A DNA stretch of 64,000 bases from Pseudomonas pharyngis (GTDB taxonomy: Bacteria; Pseudomonadota; Gammaproteobacteria; Pseudomonadales; Pseudomonadaceae): positions 1 to 64,000 of the forward strand of contig NZ_BQID01000020.1 in NCBI RefSeq assembly GCF_021602345.1. The letters run 5' to 3'. Of the stretch, positions 8,814-17,919 are shown piece by piece (position 1 is the first letter of the stretch; every line of letters starts with the position of its first letter). The position numbers were made by a program, and so were the translations under genes. Under the pieces are notes generated by a model that had not been told where the DNA came from, did not search any database, and saw nothing but the letters and a program-made list of their open reading frames with translations.

Positions 8814-10736
8814 ATGAACAGGATCATCAACATCATCGGCGTCTGCCTGCTGGCGATGGCCGGCGCGCTGCTCACGTTGAGCGAGATTGCCCTGGCGCAA
8901 ACCGGCGCCGGGCAGGTGCTGACCCGCGACGGTGTGTCGATCGCCTTCGATCTGAAGCCGCTGGCCAGCGACGGTCAGCTGCGTGAAGGCGAGTTCGCCG
9001 ACGTGCAGTTTCGTGTCACCGACGGTGCGTCCGGCCAGCCGTTGTCCGGTGTGGCGCCGGGGGCGTGGATCGATCCGCAAGCCGTCGCCGCCGACCAGGC
9101 CCAGGGCCGTGACCAGAGCTGCAAGTCGCGGGTCGGTACGTTCCTCAAATCCAACATCGGCGCGCGGCCGCTGCTCGACCTCAACAGCTATTTCCTGCTG
9201 GTGATGAACCGCGATGCCAGCGTTTCGGTGGTCGATCCGTCAGTCTCGGTGGGCGGCATCACCAGCACCCTGGCGCGGATCGAACTCAAGCAATCGCCGA
9301 TGGACTGGGTCACGCCCAAGGACAATAAAAAGGTCTTCGTGTCGATGCCGACGGCGGGGGAAGTGGCGGTGATCGACAGCGAGCAATTCAAGGTGATCGA
9401 CTCGGTGGCCGCCGGCAGCCAGCCGGTGCGGGTCGCCCTGCAACCGGACGAGCGCCTGCTGTGGGTCGGCAACAACGCGAGCAAGGCTGAAGAATCCGGC
9501 GTAACGGTGATCGACACCCAAAGCCTCAAACCGCTGAAACACCTGGCGACCGGTCGCGGCCACCACGAAATCACGTTCAGCAAGGACAGCCGTTTCGCCT
9601 TCGTCAGCAACCGCGACGACGGCACCCTCAGCGTTATCGACATCGCCAGCCTGAGCCTGGTGCAACAGGTCAAGACCGGCTCCAGCCCGTTGTCGGTGGC
9701 CTACTCGCCGCTGTCCGGCGCGGTGTACGTGGCCGATGGCAAGGACGGCACCGTCACGGTGATCGACAGCAACAGCCGCGCCGTCCGCCGGGTGATCAAG
9801 CTGCAACAGGGCCTCGGCCCGATGGGCTTCAGCGCCGACGGCCGGTTTGGCGTGGTGCTGAACACGGTGGAAAACCGCGCCACGGTGATCGACGCGGCCA
9901 ACGATTCGGCGATCCATGATCTGGAAGTCTCGGCCGAACCCTATCAAGTGGTGTTCACTCAGGCCTACGCCTACGTGCGCGGACTGGCCTCGCCGAAAGT
10001 CACCATGATCAACCTGTCTTCGCTGGGCGAAGGGCGTCAGCCGATTACCCAGGGTTTCGAGGCCGGGCCGCAGCCGCCACGGCTGGCCGGGGACCTGCCG
10101 CTGGCGTCGAGCCTCGCGGTATCGCGCGATGACAACGCGGTGTTCGTGGTCAACCCGGTGGACAACACCACCTATTTCTACGCCGAAGGCATGAACGCGC
10201 CGATGTCCGGTTACCCCAACCGCGGGCAAATCGCTCGCGCCGCGCTGGTGATCGACCGCAGCCTGCGCGAAGTGTCGCCGGGGCTCTACAGCGCCCGGGT
10301 CAAGCTGCCAGCGGCGGGGCGCTTCGACGTGGCGTTCCTGCTCAACCAGCCGAACATCATTCATTGCTTCACCGCCCAGGTAGCGTCCGACGGCGCGCCG
10401 GAAAAACACCTGGGGGCGGCAAAAGTCGAGTTCCTGCTGGACAAGACCGCCGTGGCCCTCAACGACCCGTACGTGGTGCGCTTTCGCATCGTCCAGGGCA
10501 AACAGAAGATTCAGCGCAGCGGCGTGACCGACGTGCAGTTGCGCTATTTCCTCGCGCCGACCTCCCGGCCCCGTGAAGTGGCGGCGCTGGAAGTTGCTGA
10601 CGGCGTGTACGAAGCACCGGTGACGCTTGATCGCAGCGGCGCCTGGTACCTGCACGTGCGCGCGGCCTCGCTGGGCGCCGGTTTCGACGACAAGACCTTT
10701 GCTAGTGTCCGGGTGCTGCCCGGCCAGACTCAGTGA
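8814..10736 (+). CDS. Exported YncE-like beta-propeller protein
   Basis: 640 aa from the ATG at 8814, chosen for the AGGGGAG ribosome site and for the signal peptide that follows (MNRIINIIGVCLLAMAGALL..., cut near ALA-QTG). Residues about 30-100 resemble a FixH/YtkA-like beta domain. Residues about 125-420 hold repeated blades of the 'VSNRDDGTLSVIDIASL' type seen in YncE and cytochrome-cd1-like propellers. The C-terminal 200 residues are a second beta-rich domain. No heme or copper motif is evident. The gene sits directly after mnxG, before two SCO genes. It may be a periplasmic partner or scaffold for oxidase maturation. The role is inferred from position only. Confidence 0.8.
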   Translation: MNRIINIIGVCLLAMAGALLTLSEIALAQTGAGQVLTRDGVSIAFDLKPLASDGQLREGEFADVQFRVTDGASGQPLSGVAPGAWIDPQAVAADQAQGRDQSCKSRVGTFLKSNIGARPLLDLNSYFLLVMNRDASVSVVDPSVSVGGITSTLARIELKQSPMDWVTPKDNKKVFVSMPTAGEVAVIDSEQFKVIDSVAAGSQPVRVALQPDERLLWVGNNASKAEESGVTVIDTQSLKPLKHLATGRGHHEITFSKDSRFAFVSNRDDGTLSVIDIASLSLVQQVKTGSSPLSVAYSPLSGAVYVADGKDGTVTVIDSNSRAVRRVIKLQQGLGPMGFSADGRFGVVLNTVENRATVIDAANDSAIHDLEVSAEPYQVVFTQAYAYVRGLASPKVTMINLSSLGEGRQPITQGFEAGPQPPRLAGDLPLASSLAVSRDDNAVFVVNPVDNTTYFYAEGMNAPMSGYPNRGQIARAALVIDRSLREVSPGLYSARVKLPAAGRFDVAFLLNQPNIIHCFTAQVASDGAPEKHLGAAKVEFLLDKTAVALNDPYVVRFRIVQGKQKIQRSGVTDVQLRYFLAPTSRPREVAALEVADGVYEAPVTLDRSGAWYLHVRAASLGAGFDDKTFASVRVLPGQTQ

Positions 10737-10749
10737 CGAGGAAACGACC

Positions 10750-11400
10750 ATGAACCGATTTGCATCCCGTGGCCTGCTGACCCTGTGCCTGTTGGCCGTC
10801 GGTATCCAGCAGGCCAGCGCCCACTCGGCGGACGAGCATGCCGGCCACACCGCACCGGCCGCCAACAGCCAGGAACACGCCCAGGTCAAATTCGCCGACG
10901 TGCCGCTGCTCGACCAGAACGGCAAGACCGTGCACCTGGAGCAGGATCTGGTGCACAACAAAATCGTGGTCATGAGTTTCATCTACACCAGTTGCACCAC
11001 GGTGTGCCCGGTGGTCTCGTCGATCATGGGCAAGGTGCAGAAACAGCTCGGTGCCCGGGTCGGCGCGGAAGTGCAACTGGTGTCGATCAGCATCGACCCG
11101 CAGCGCGACGACCCGAAACGTCTGCAGGACTACGCCCGCACCTTCCAGAAAGGCCCGGGCTGGAGCTGGCTCACCGGTTCGCCGCAATCGATCAACGCCA
11201 CCCTCAAGGGCCTCGGCAGTTTCAGCGGCGACTTCAAGAATCATCAGCCGCTGATCCTCGTCGGTGACGGGAACAGTCGCCACTGGACGCGCTATTACGG
11301 CTTCACCGACCCGGCATTGCTGGCCAAAGAAGTCGAGAAACTCAGCGGCCTGCGCACCCACGCCAAACACACCGCGATTGCCATGGAGCAACAACCATGA
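10750..11400 (+). CDS. SCO1/SenC-family copper chaperone
   Basis: 216 aa, starting at the ATG at 10750 just after GAGGAAACG. The signal peptide (cut near ASA-HSA) is followed by a His-rich segment (HSADEHAGH) and a thioredoxin-like SCO domain. The copper-binding CxxxC (TSCTTVCPV, about residue 82) and the distal conserved His (KNHQPLILVGD, about 166) are intact. SCO proteins deliver copper or reduce thiols at copper sites in the periplasm. Here the likely client is the multicopper oxidase encoded two genes upstream. The stop overlaps the start of the next SCO gene (ATGA), indicating translational coupling. Confidence 0.92.
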   Translation: MNRFASRGLLTLCLLAVGIQQASAHSADEHAGHTAPAANSQEHAQVKFADVPLLDQNGKTVHLEQDLVHNKIVVMSFIYTSCTTVCPVVSSIMGKVQKQLGARVGAEVQLVSISIDPQRDDPKRLQDYARTFQKGPGWSWLTGSPQSINATLKGLGSFSGDFKNHQPLILVGDGNSRHWTRYYGFTDPALLAKEVEKLSGLRTHAKHTAIAMEQQP

Positions 11401-12029
11401 GAACCCTGGACTGGCTCACCCTGACGGTGTGTTTCTGGATTTTCAGCGCTATGGCCCTGGCTCACGAAGGCCACGAACAACCGGCACCGGCAACGACAAC
11501 GACCAGCGCTGCGCCCGCACCGGCGAAAGGCACCCATGATGCGAAAACCTGGTTCACCGACACGCCGCTGCTGGATCAGAACGGCGACGTCCAGCGTTTC
11601 TACAGCGATGCGCTGCACAACCGCGTGGTGCTGCTCAACGTGATTTTCACCAGCTGCAATGACGCCTGCCCGCTGATCACTCGCAAGCTCAAGGAAGTCC
11701 GCGAGCTGCTGGGCGACAAGGCCGACGGCATCACCTTCATTTCCCTTACCAGTGATCCGCTGCGCGACACGCCGGCGGTGCTCAAGGCTTACACCTTGAA
11801 GCAGGGCGCCGATGACCCTCACTGGCTTTTCCTTACCGGCGACAAGGCGCAGATGGACCTGGTGCTGGGCCGCATCGGCCAGATCGTGCCGACGCCCGAG
11901 CAGCACTCGACCCAGTTGATCGTCGGCGATGTGGCCAACAAACGCTGGAGCAAAATCCGTCCCGACGCCCCGGCCGCCGCCATTGCCCAGCGCTTGCAAC
12001 TGCTGACAATGCCTGTGGCCGGCCGCTGA
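11397..12029 (+). CDS. Second SCO-family copper chaperone
   Basis: 210 aa with a signal peptide cut near ALA-HEG, then His residues (HEGHEQ) and a Pro/Ala/Thr linker. The thioredoxin-like domain contains CxxxC (TSCNDACPL, about residue 85) and the distal His (PEQHSTQLIVGD, about 162). It differs clearly from the preceding SCO protein, so the pair is not a recent duplication. The two may act in sequence, as metallochaperone and thiol reductase, or on different copper centres of MnxG. Start and previous stop overlap by 4 bp. Confidence 0.9.
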   Translation: MRTLDWLTLTVCFWIFSAMALAHEGHEQPAPATTTTSAAPAPAKGTHDAKTWFTDTPLLDQNGDVQRFYSDALHNRVVLLNVIFTSCNDACPLITRKLKEVRELLGDKADGITFISLTSDPLRDTPAVLKAYTLKQGADDPHWLFLTGDKAQMDLVLGRIGQIVPTPEQHSTQLIVGDVANKRWSKIRPDAPAAAIAQRLQLLTMPVAGR

Positions 12030-12038
12030 GTCCGCGCC

Positions 12039-13589
12039 ATGAACCTCGGCCGCGTCCTCGCCCTGATCCTGCTCGCTGGCGTCAGCCTCGGCGCGGCCGC
12101 GTTGCCGCTGACCGATGAAGAAAGCGCCGGCAAGCGCCTGTACCGCGAAGGCCTGTCCGCCAGCGGCGAGCCGATCATGGCGCGGGTCGGCGCGGCGGAT
12201 GTGTTGCTGCCGGCCACCAGCCTGCCGTGTGCCAACTGCCACGGTGCCGACGGCCTCGGCCGGCCCGAGGGAGGGGTGCGTCCGCCGCAACTCAACTGGT
12301 CGCGGCTGACCAGCATTCATGGCCAGCAACAGATCAACGGCCGCAACTACCCGGCCTACACCGACAGCAGTCTGGCGCGGGTGATCCAGCAGGGCCGCGA
12401 TCCCGGCAACAATCGCCTCGACCCGAGCATGCCGCGCTTCCTGCTGTCGATGAAGGATCAGCGCAACCTCACCGCGTACCTCAAGCGTCTGGCCGATGAC
12501 CGCGATCCGGGGCTCGATGACCAGACCTTGCACCTGGGCACCTTGCTGCCCAGCCAGGGGCCGCTGGCCGAGGAGGGCGCCACCATCGCGGCGGTGCTCA
12601 ACGGCAGTGTGGCGCGGATCAATCAGGCCGGTGGCATTCACGGCCGGCAGTTGCGCCTGACCGTGGCCGATCCCGGCCCGGATCGCGCCAGTGCCGAACA
12701 GGCCCTGCAACGGCTGATCGAGGAAGAGCAAGTTTTCGCCCTGATCGCGCCGTTGGCCCCGGCGCTGGACAGCGAACTGGCGCCGCGTCTGGAGCAGTCC
12801 GGCGTGCCGCTGATCGGGGCCCTGTCGTTGCTCGGCCCGGTGCAGGCCAGCCCGCAGATTTTCGAACCGCTGCCGGGGCTGCGTGAGCAACTGATCGCGC
12901 TGGCCGACTACGCCACCGCCAGTCTGCGAGTGCTGCAAGGGCCGACGCTGATTGCCTATCCCGACGACCCGGCCCAGATGCTGGCGGCGCAGACCCTCGG
13001 TCGCTATCTGCTGGAGCACGGCTGGGAAAAAGTCCATCTGCAGGCCTACGACCCGGCGGCGGACAGCTTGCCGCTGGGCTCACGCTCGGTGTTCTACCTG
13101 GGCAACGGCGGTGGGTTCAGCCGGCTGGCGGCCGGGTTGCAGAATGCCGGGCAGGTGCCATACCTGTTTGCCGCATCCAGCCAGGTGGCGGGGGATCTGC
13201 TGCAAGTGCCGGAGGGTTTTTCCCGGCGGGTGTTTCTGGCGTATCCGTTCGTGCCCAGCGACTGGACCCAGGCCGGGCGCATGGCGCTGACGCTGTTGCG
13301 TGAGCATCAAGGCCTCGGCGCCCAGCACGCGGTGCTGCAAGTCGGCGCCTACGCCTCGATGCTGTTGTTCAGCGAAGGCATGAAGCAGGCCGGCCGCGAT
13401 GCCAGCCGCGAAAAACTGGTGGCGGCGCTTGAAGGCCTGCACGACTTCGACACCGGCCTGACCCCGCGTCTGAGCTTCGGCCCCGGCCGACGATTGGGCC
13501 TGAGCGGGGCGCACGTGGTCACCGTTGACTTGCCCGACCAGCGTTTTTATCTGGTCGCTCCCTACAAACCGATTATTGCCACGCCCTGA
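12039..13589 (+). CDS. Cytochrome c fused to a periplasmic ligand-binding domain
   Basis: 516 aa with a signal peptide (cut near AAA-LPL). Residues about 25-150 form a class I cytochrome c domain with one heme site (LPCANCHGADGLG, about residue 67) and a candidate distal Met (PSMPRF). Residues about 165-510 resemble the Leu/Ile/Val-binding (Peripla_BP_6) fold: 'LGTLLPSQGPLAEEGATIAA', 'INQAGGIHGRQLRL' and later alternating alpha/beta. It would be a periplasmic redox protein that senses or binds a small ligand. In an Mn-oxidase operon it could accept electrons from the oxidase or from copper. The function is not established and the two-domain architecture is unusual. Confidence 0.8.
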   Translation: MNLGRVLALILLAGVSLGAAALPLTDEESAGKRLYREGLSASGEPIMARVGAADVLLPATSLPCANCHGADGLGRPEGGVRPPQLNWSRLTSIHGQQQINGRNYPAYTDSSLARVIQQGRDPGNNRLDPSMPRFLLSMKDQRNLTAYLKRLADDRDPGLDDQTLHLGTLLPSQGPLAEEGATIAAVLNGSVARINQAGGIHGRQLRLTVADPGPDRASAEQALQRLIEEEQVFALIAPLAPALDSELAPRLEQSGVPLIGALSLLGPVQASPQIFEPLPGLREQLIALADYATASLRVLQGPTLIAYPDDPAQMLAAQTLGRYLLEHGWEKVHLQAYDPAADSLPLGSRSVFYLGNGGGFSRLAAGLQNAGQVPYLFAASSQVAGDLLQVPEGFSRRVFLAYPFVPSDWTQAGRMALTLLREHQGLGAQHAVLQVGAYASMLLFSEGMKQAGRDASREKLVAALEGLHDFDTGLTPRLSFGPGRRLGLSGAHVVTVDLPDQRFYLVAPYKPIIATP

Positions 13590-13604
13590 CCGGAGGCCCT
13601 GATC

Positions 13605-14558
13605 ATGAAGCTCAAAACCCTGTGTTGGCTGCTGACAGGCTGGTTGTCGGTGGGAATGGCGAACAATGAACCGGTGGCCGCCCGGGTCAACGGCGAGGCG
13701 ATTTCCGAGTTTCGCCTGGAACGCTTTTTCGCCGAGTACCTGGAGGATCAGGGCCGCGCCGTGGCGAGCATCCGCAATCCCAAGGCCTATAAACAACTGC
13801 GTCAGGCCGCGCTGGACACGCTGATCGACAAGGAACTGCTCTGGCAGGAATCGCGCAAGCGCGGGGTGAAAATCGATGAGCAAGCCGTGCGCGAACAGGT
13901 CGAACAGACCCGCACCGCCATCGGCGGCACCGACAAATTCCTCCAGCGTTTGCAGGACGCCGGTTTCGATGAGGCCTCGTTCACCGAGTACACCCATCGC
14001 GAACTGGCGGCGCAGCGGATGTTCGCCGAACTGACCCAAGTCCAGGCCCCGGACGAGCAGACCGTGCGGGCTTTCTTCAACGAACACCGCGCCGAAATGG
14101 GCGCACCGGAGCAGGTCCAGGCCCGGCACATTCTGATCAAGGTTGCCGGCGATGCCGATGCCGCCACGGTTGAAGCGGCGCGACTACGCTTGATGCAGAT
14201 GCGTGCGGCTATCGCAGGGGGGCAAACCTTTGCTAGCGTCGCGCAATCGGGATCGGAAGATGTCACCGCCAGCCAGGGCGGGGACCTGGGGTATTTCGCC
14301 CGTGGGCAAATGGTGCCGGCCTTCGAAACGGCAGCGTTTGCCCTCAAGCCTGGTGAACTCAGCGAGGCGGTGCGCACACCGTTCGGCTGGCATTTGATTT
14401 TTGTCGAGAACCACAGGGAGGCGGCCGATGTCCCAGAGGAGCAAGGGCTGGAAACAGTCAGGGCGTACCTCGCCCGACAGCAACAGACCCAGGCTCGTCG
14501 TCAGGTGCTCGCGCAGTTACGGGCAGAGAACAGGATCGAACGAATTGACGACGACTGA
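13605..14558 (+). CDS. Exported parvulin-type peptidyl-prolyl isomerase
   Basis: 317 aa with a signal peptide (cut near GMA-NNE), a SurA/PrsA-like N-terminal helical domain (residues 25-160) and one PpiC parvulin domain (about 165-270). The parvulin domain contains 'QARHILIKVAGDAD', 'GGDLGYFARGQMVPAFE' and 'TPFGWHLIFVENH'. It would catalyse proline isomerisation and assist folding of exported proteins. As last gene of the mnxG operon it is a plausible folding helper for the very large oxidase or for secretin and curli clients. GGAGG lies 8 bp before the ATG. Confidence 0.92.
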   Translation: MKLKTLCWLLTGWLSVGMANNEPVAARVNGEAISEFRLERFFAEYLEDQGRAVASIRNPKAYKQLRQAALDTLIDKELLWQESRKRGVKIDEQAVREQVEQTRTAIGGTDKFLQRLQDAGFDEASFTEYTHRELAAQRMFAELTQVQAPDEQTVRAFFNEHRAEMGAPEQVQARHILIKVAGDADAATVEAARLRLMQMRAAIAGGQTFASVAQSGSEDVTASQGGDLGYFARGQMVPAFETAAFALKPGELSEAVRTPFGWHLIFVENHREAADVPEEQGLETVRAYLARQQQTQARRQVLAQLRAENRIERIDDD

Positions 14559-14567
14559 AGGTTCCCC

Positions 14568-14623
14568 CCCCAATAGTGGGGATTGGCTTCGATGCCCATT
14601 CAGGTGCTTCCCCGTTTCTGGGG
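14568..14623. promoter_or_regulatory. Paired CCCC-N6-GGGG repeats, candidate enhancer
   Basis: CCCC-AATAGT-GGGG (14568-14581) and CCCC-GTTTCT-GGGG (14610-14623) lie 42 bp apart centre to centre, four helical turns. They precede the sigma54-type promoter at 14699. This is the clearest tandem arrangement of the motif in the window. Confidence 0.5.
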
Positions 14624-14698
14624 AACGGGGTACCGGGACGAGCGGGCATTTCCATTCAATTCAAGGACATGAAGACAAAAAATTACCGGCATTCAGCC

Positions 14699-14714
14699 TG
14701 GCATGAAGTGTGCG
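14699..14714 (+). promoter_or_regulatory. Sigma54-type promoter of the receiver/secretion/csg operon
   Basis: TGGCATGAAGTGTGCG keeps the TGGCATG -24 box and GG-N10-GC spacing. The -12 box reads GTGC instead of TTGC. The predicted start is about 70 bp before the TTG start codon at 14796. Confidence 0.6.
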
Positions 14715-14795
14715 TTACCTCTTGTGAGGCGCACTCCAGCAGGTTCGGGTCATTGAATTTCAATTGCCGGCACTTGAGGTTTCAGGGAGTCCACC

Positions 14796-15329
14796 TTGGT
14801 TAACAAAGTACTGGTTGTCGAAGACGAACAGCTGCTTGCACAGAACCTTCAGGATTATCTGTCGGCGCAAGGGCTGGAAGTCCGGATTGCACATGACGGC
14901 GCAGAGGGAATCGGCCAGGCCGAGACTTTCGCCCCCGACGTGCTGGTGTTCGATTACCGCTTGCCCGATATGGAAGGGTTCGAGGTGCTCGACGCGGTCC
15001 GCCAGAACAGGACGTGTCATTTCGTGCTGATAACGGGTCACCCGACCGCTGAAGTCTGTGAGCGGGCGCGGCAACTGGGGGTCAGCCACATCCTGTTCAA
15101 ACCGTTTCCACTGGCGGAACTTGCCCGAGCTGTCTGCGACCTTCTGGGGATCCAGCGCGAAGCGAAACCCGGTGCGAGCCCATCCGAAGGCTTTGTCGAA
15201 CGACGCCAGAGCAGGACCGAGAGCTTCCCGTTGCAGTTGTACGATGGCAGTTGGGTGCTGGCGGACCGCCGACGAAACCGGTCGGAGGTCATGGCACCGG
15301 ACGACGATCAAATGCTCACCGGGGAGTAA
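14796..15329 (+). CDS. Orphan single-domain response regulator
   Basis: 177 aa with a TTG start, accepted because AGGGAG lies 6 bp upstream and the receiver domain begins immediately (VNKVLVVEDEQLL). The acidic pair (ED), the phospho-acceptor Asp in 'VLVFDYRLPDMEGFEVL' (about residue 53), the conserved Thr (LITGHP) and the Lys (FKPFPLAEL) are all present. The last about 55 residues have no recognisable output domain; they are polar and Arg-rich. It heads the operon for the secretion machine and csgEFG. It may act as a protein-level switch on secretion or as a phosphate sink for the MnxS kinases. Both ideas are inference. Confidence 0.85.
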   Translation: MVNKVLVVEDEQLLAQNLQDYLSAQGLEVRIAHDGAEGIGQAETFAPDVLVFDYRLPDMEGFEVLDAVRQNRTCHFVLITGHPTAEVCERARQLGVSHILFKPFPLAELARAVCDLLGIQREAKPGASPSEGFVERRQSRTESFPLQLYDGSWVLADRRRNRSEVMAPDDDQMLTGE

Positions 15330-15412
15330 TGGCGCGATAGACGTTCCGGCACTCGCCGAACTCGCCTCCCGCGCCGTCAGGGCCTCAAGCCCCGGGTGTT
15401 GGAGAGCAAGCC

Positions 15413-17134
15413 ATGGATCGTCTGTCCGTTGTCGTCGAACCGCTGTCGGTCAATCCTCCACTGGAGGCCCAGACCCCGCCACGCTTTTCCAGTGAGCAAC
15501 TGGCCCAGGCCCGGGCACGGGCCAGCACTTCCGGGGAACGGGTGCTCGATGCGCTGGCCGTGCTCTGTGAGCTGGCGCCGATGCCGTTCATTGCCAGCCT
15601 CGGCGCCACCCTGCATTACCCGGTGCTCGACACCGACACGCTGTTTCTGGCGACCCCGGTGTTCGACCGGGTCACCCTCGCGCAATGCCTCAAACGTGAA
15701 TTCATCCTGCTGCGCCATAACGACGAAGTCATCGGCGTGTTCGCCGACCCCTTCGACACGTCGCGCCTGGCCTGGATCGACGAATGCCTGCACGGCGCGC
15801 CGCTGTACCTGGTGCACGCCGACGACCTCAAGGCCTATCTGGCCCGCCACGAAGAAAGCTTCCACGCGGTCGAATCGCTCAATGCTCAGGCTGACGCCGG
15901 CAGCGAGACCGACACCCTGCAAAGCCTGTCGCTGACCAGCATCAGCGAAGACTCGAGCGTGGTGGTGAAACTGGTCAACTCGACCCTGTACGACGCGCTG
16001 AAAATGCACGCCAGCGACATCCACCTCGGCACCACCGGCCAGGGCCTGGTGATCAAGTACCGGATCGACGGCGTGCTGAACAACATCGGCAAGATCCAGG
16101 GCAGCGAGTTCGCCGAGCAGGTGATCTCGCGGGTCAAGGTCATGGCCGAACTGGACATCGGCGAAAAACGCGTTCCCCAGGACGGTCGCTTCAAGATCGG
16201 CATCAGCGGCCGGCAGATCGACTTCCGCGTTTCGATCATGCCCAGCATCTTCGGCGAAGACGCGGTGCTGCGGGTGCTGGACAAACAGGACCTGGCCGAC
16301 AAGGTCTGCGGCGTGCAACTGCAAGCGCTGGGCTTTGAAGACGAAACCCTGCGCCAACTGCGTCGCCTCGCCGCCGAACCCTACGGCATGGTGCTGGTGA
16401 CCGGCCCCACCGGCAGCGGCAAGACCACCACGCTGTACGCGATGATCACCGAGATCAACCACGGCGTGGACAAGATCATCACCATCGAAGACCCGGTGGA
16501 ATATCAGCTGCCGGGCGTGCTGCAAATCCCGGTCAACGAGAAAAAAGGCCTGACCTTCGCCCGTGGCCTGCGCTCGATCCTGCGTCACGACCCGGACAAG
16601 ATCATGGTCGGCGAGATCCGCGACCCGGACACCGCGCAGATCGCCGTGCAATCGGCGCTCACCGGTCACCTCGTATTCACCACCATCCACGCCAACAACG
16701 TGTTCGACGTGATCGGTCGTTTTACCCAAATGGAAATCGACCCCTACAGCCTGGTCTCGGCGCTCAACGCGATTCTCGCCCAGCGCCTGATCCGGCTGGT
16801 GTGCAGCAGTTGCAGCACGCCGGTCAACCCGAGCGATGAAGAACTGCGCGCTTCGGGCCTCGATCCACAGAAAGTCGATCACTACCACTTCGTCCACGGC
16901 AAGGGCTGCGGCCACTGCCGGGGCAGCGGCTATCGCGGCCGCACGGCGATTGCCGAGCTGCTGCACCTGGACGACGAACTGCGCCAGATGATCGTCGAGC
17001 GCCAACCCATCACCCAGATCAAAGCCCTGGCCTGCGCCCGTGGTTTGCGCCTGTTGCGCGAATCGGCGCTGGAGCTGGTGGAGCACGGTCGGACCACGCT
17101 GGAGGAGATCAATCGTGTCACTTTTATCGCGTGA
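15413..17134 (+). CDS. gspE: Type II secretion ATPase GspE
   Basis: 573 aa, GspE/PilB family. An N-terminal GspE_N domain (about 50-150) is followed by the N2 region with 'DIHLGTTGQGLVIKYRIDG'. Walker A is GPTGSGKTTT (about residue 330); the Asp box is 'ITIEDPVEY'; Walker B is 'KIMVGEIRD'; the His box is 'TGHLVFTTIHAN'. The zinc tetracysteine pair CSSC...CGHC lies near 465-505. It is a hexameric cytoplasmic ATPase that powers pseudopilus assembly. Its platform partner gspF is encoded divergently at the left end of the window. The stop lies inside the next gene (20-bp overlap). Confidence 0.95.
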   Translation: MDRLSVVVEPLSVNPPLEAQTPPRFSSEQLAQARARASTSGERVLDALAVLCELAPMPFIASLGATLHYPVLDTDTLFLATPVFDRVTLAQCLKREFILLRHNDEVIGVFADPFDTSRLAWIDECLHGAPLYLVHADDLKAYLARHEESFHAVESLNAQADAGSETDTLQSLSLTSISEDSSVVVKLVNSTLYDALKMHASDIHLGTTGQGLVIKYRIDGVLNNIGKIQGSEFAEQVISRVKVMAELDIGEKRVPQDGRFKIGISGRQIDFRVSIMPSIFGEDAVLRVLDKQDLADKVCGVQLQALGFEDETLRQLRRLAAEPYGMVLVTGPTGSGKTTTLYAMITEINHGVDKIITIEDPVEYQLPGVLQIPVNEKKGLTFARGLRSILRHDPDKIMVGEIRDPDTAQIAVQSALTGHLVFTTIHANNVFDVIGRFTQMEIDPYSLVSALNAILAQRLIRLVCSSCSTPVNPSDEELRASGLDPQKVDHYHFVHGKGCGHCRGSGYRGRTAIAELLHLDDELRQMIVERQPITQIKALACARGLRLLRESALELVEHGRTTLEEINRVTFIA

Positions 17135-17918
17135 TCAATTTATCGCCGTGCTCGGCGCCAGCGGTGTCGGCCTCGGCCAGCGCCGGGGCAGCGACACCCT
17201 GTGGCTGGGCAGCGTCGGCTACATCGACGAAGGCTTTCAGAGCTACGCGGTGGCGCTGGACACCCTCGACCGTCTGCTCGGCGAACACACCCGTGCCGGT
17301 GCCGAGCTGAGCGTGGTGATCTCCGGCCACTTCAGCCGCTTCTGTCTGGTGCCGTGGAGCGAGCAGATCAGCAGCCCTGAAGAATTGCGCGGCTTCGCCC
17401 AACTGTGCTTCGAAGACCTGTTCGGCGCCCCGACCCAACCGTGGAGCCTGGTGCTGTCGGCTGAGCCTGCCGGGCATGACCGGATCGCCAGTGCCTTGCC
17501 GCAGGATTTGCTGGAACGCCTGCGCACGCTGGTAAGCGGTCGCGGCCTGCGTCTGCGTTCGGTGCAGCCGTACCTGATGACCGCGTTCAACCGTTTCGAC
17601 AAAAGCCTCGACGCCGGTGACTTCCTGTTCATCGTCGCCGAACCGCAACGCAGCGTGTTGCTGCTGGCAAGGGAAGGGCGCTGGTCGTCGGTGCGTTCGG
17701 TGGGCGGCAGCGACAGCGACGCGGCACTCAACGCGTTGATCGGTCGCGAACGGCAACTGCAAGCCTCCACCAGCGAACGCGCCTTCAACGTTTATCTGCA
17801 CGCCCCGGCGCGCCTCGATGCGCAACCGGAGGTGGCGGGGGTGCAGTTGCGCACCCTCGAAGACAACTCGATGACCGTGCGTGACGCCTTGTACGTCATG
17901 TCCCGGGCGGTGGCCTGA
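17115..17918 (+). CDS. PilM/GspL-like secretion assembly protein
   Basis: 267 aa from a GTG at 17115. This start is preferred because GGAGGAGAT lies just upstream and because upstream codons overlap gspE. Sequence similarity is low, but alternating beta/alpha character ('ELSVVISGHFSRFCLVPWSE') and the position immediately before PilN-, PilO- and PilP-like genes suggest the actin-like cytoplasmic component (PilM or the GspL cytoplasmic domain). It has no transmembrane segment, so if it is GspL-like the membrane part is supplied by the following gene. Assignment rests on context and general fold impression. Confidence 0.6.
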   Translation: MSLLSRDQFIAVLGASGVGLGQRRGSDTLWLGSVGYIDEGFQSYAVALDTLDRLLGEHTRAGAELSVVISGHFSRFCLVPWSEQISSPEELRGFAQLCFEDLFGAPTQPWSLVLSAEPAGHDRIASALPQDLLERLRTLVSGRGLRLRSVQPYLMTAFNRFDKSLDAGDFLFIVAEPQRSVLLLAREGRWSSVRSVGGSDSDAALNALIGRERQLQASTSERAFNVYLHAPARLDAQPEVAGVQLRTLEDNSMTVRDALYVMSRAVA

Positions 17919-17919
17919 C

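Noticed and set aside
4068-9080. 1670-codon open frame on the minus strand
   Set aside because: Antisense shadow of mnxG in high-GC DNA; composition is His/Arg/Ala/Val-rich with no domain, and the plus strand encodes clear copper motifs.
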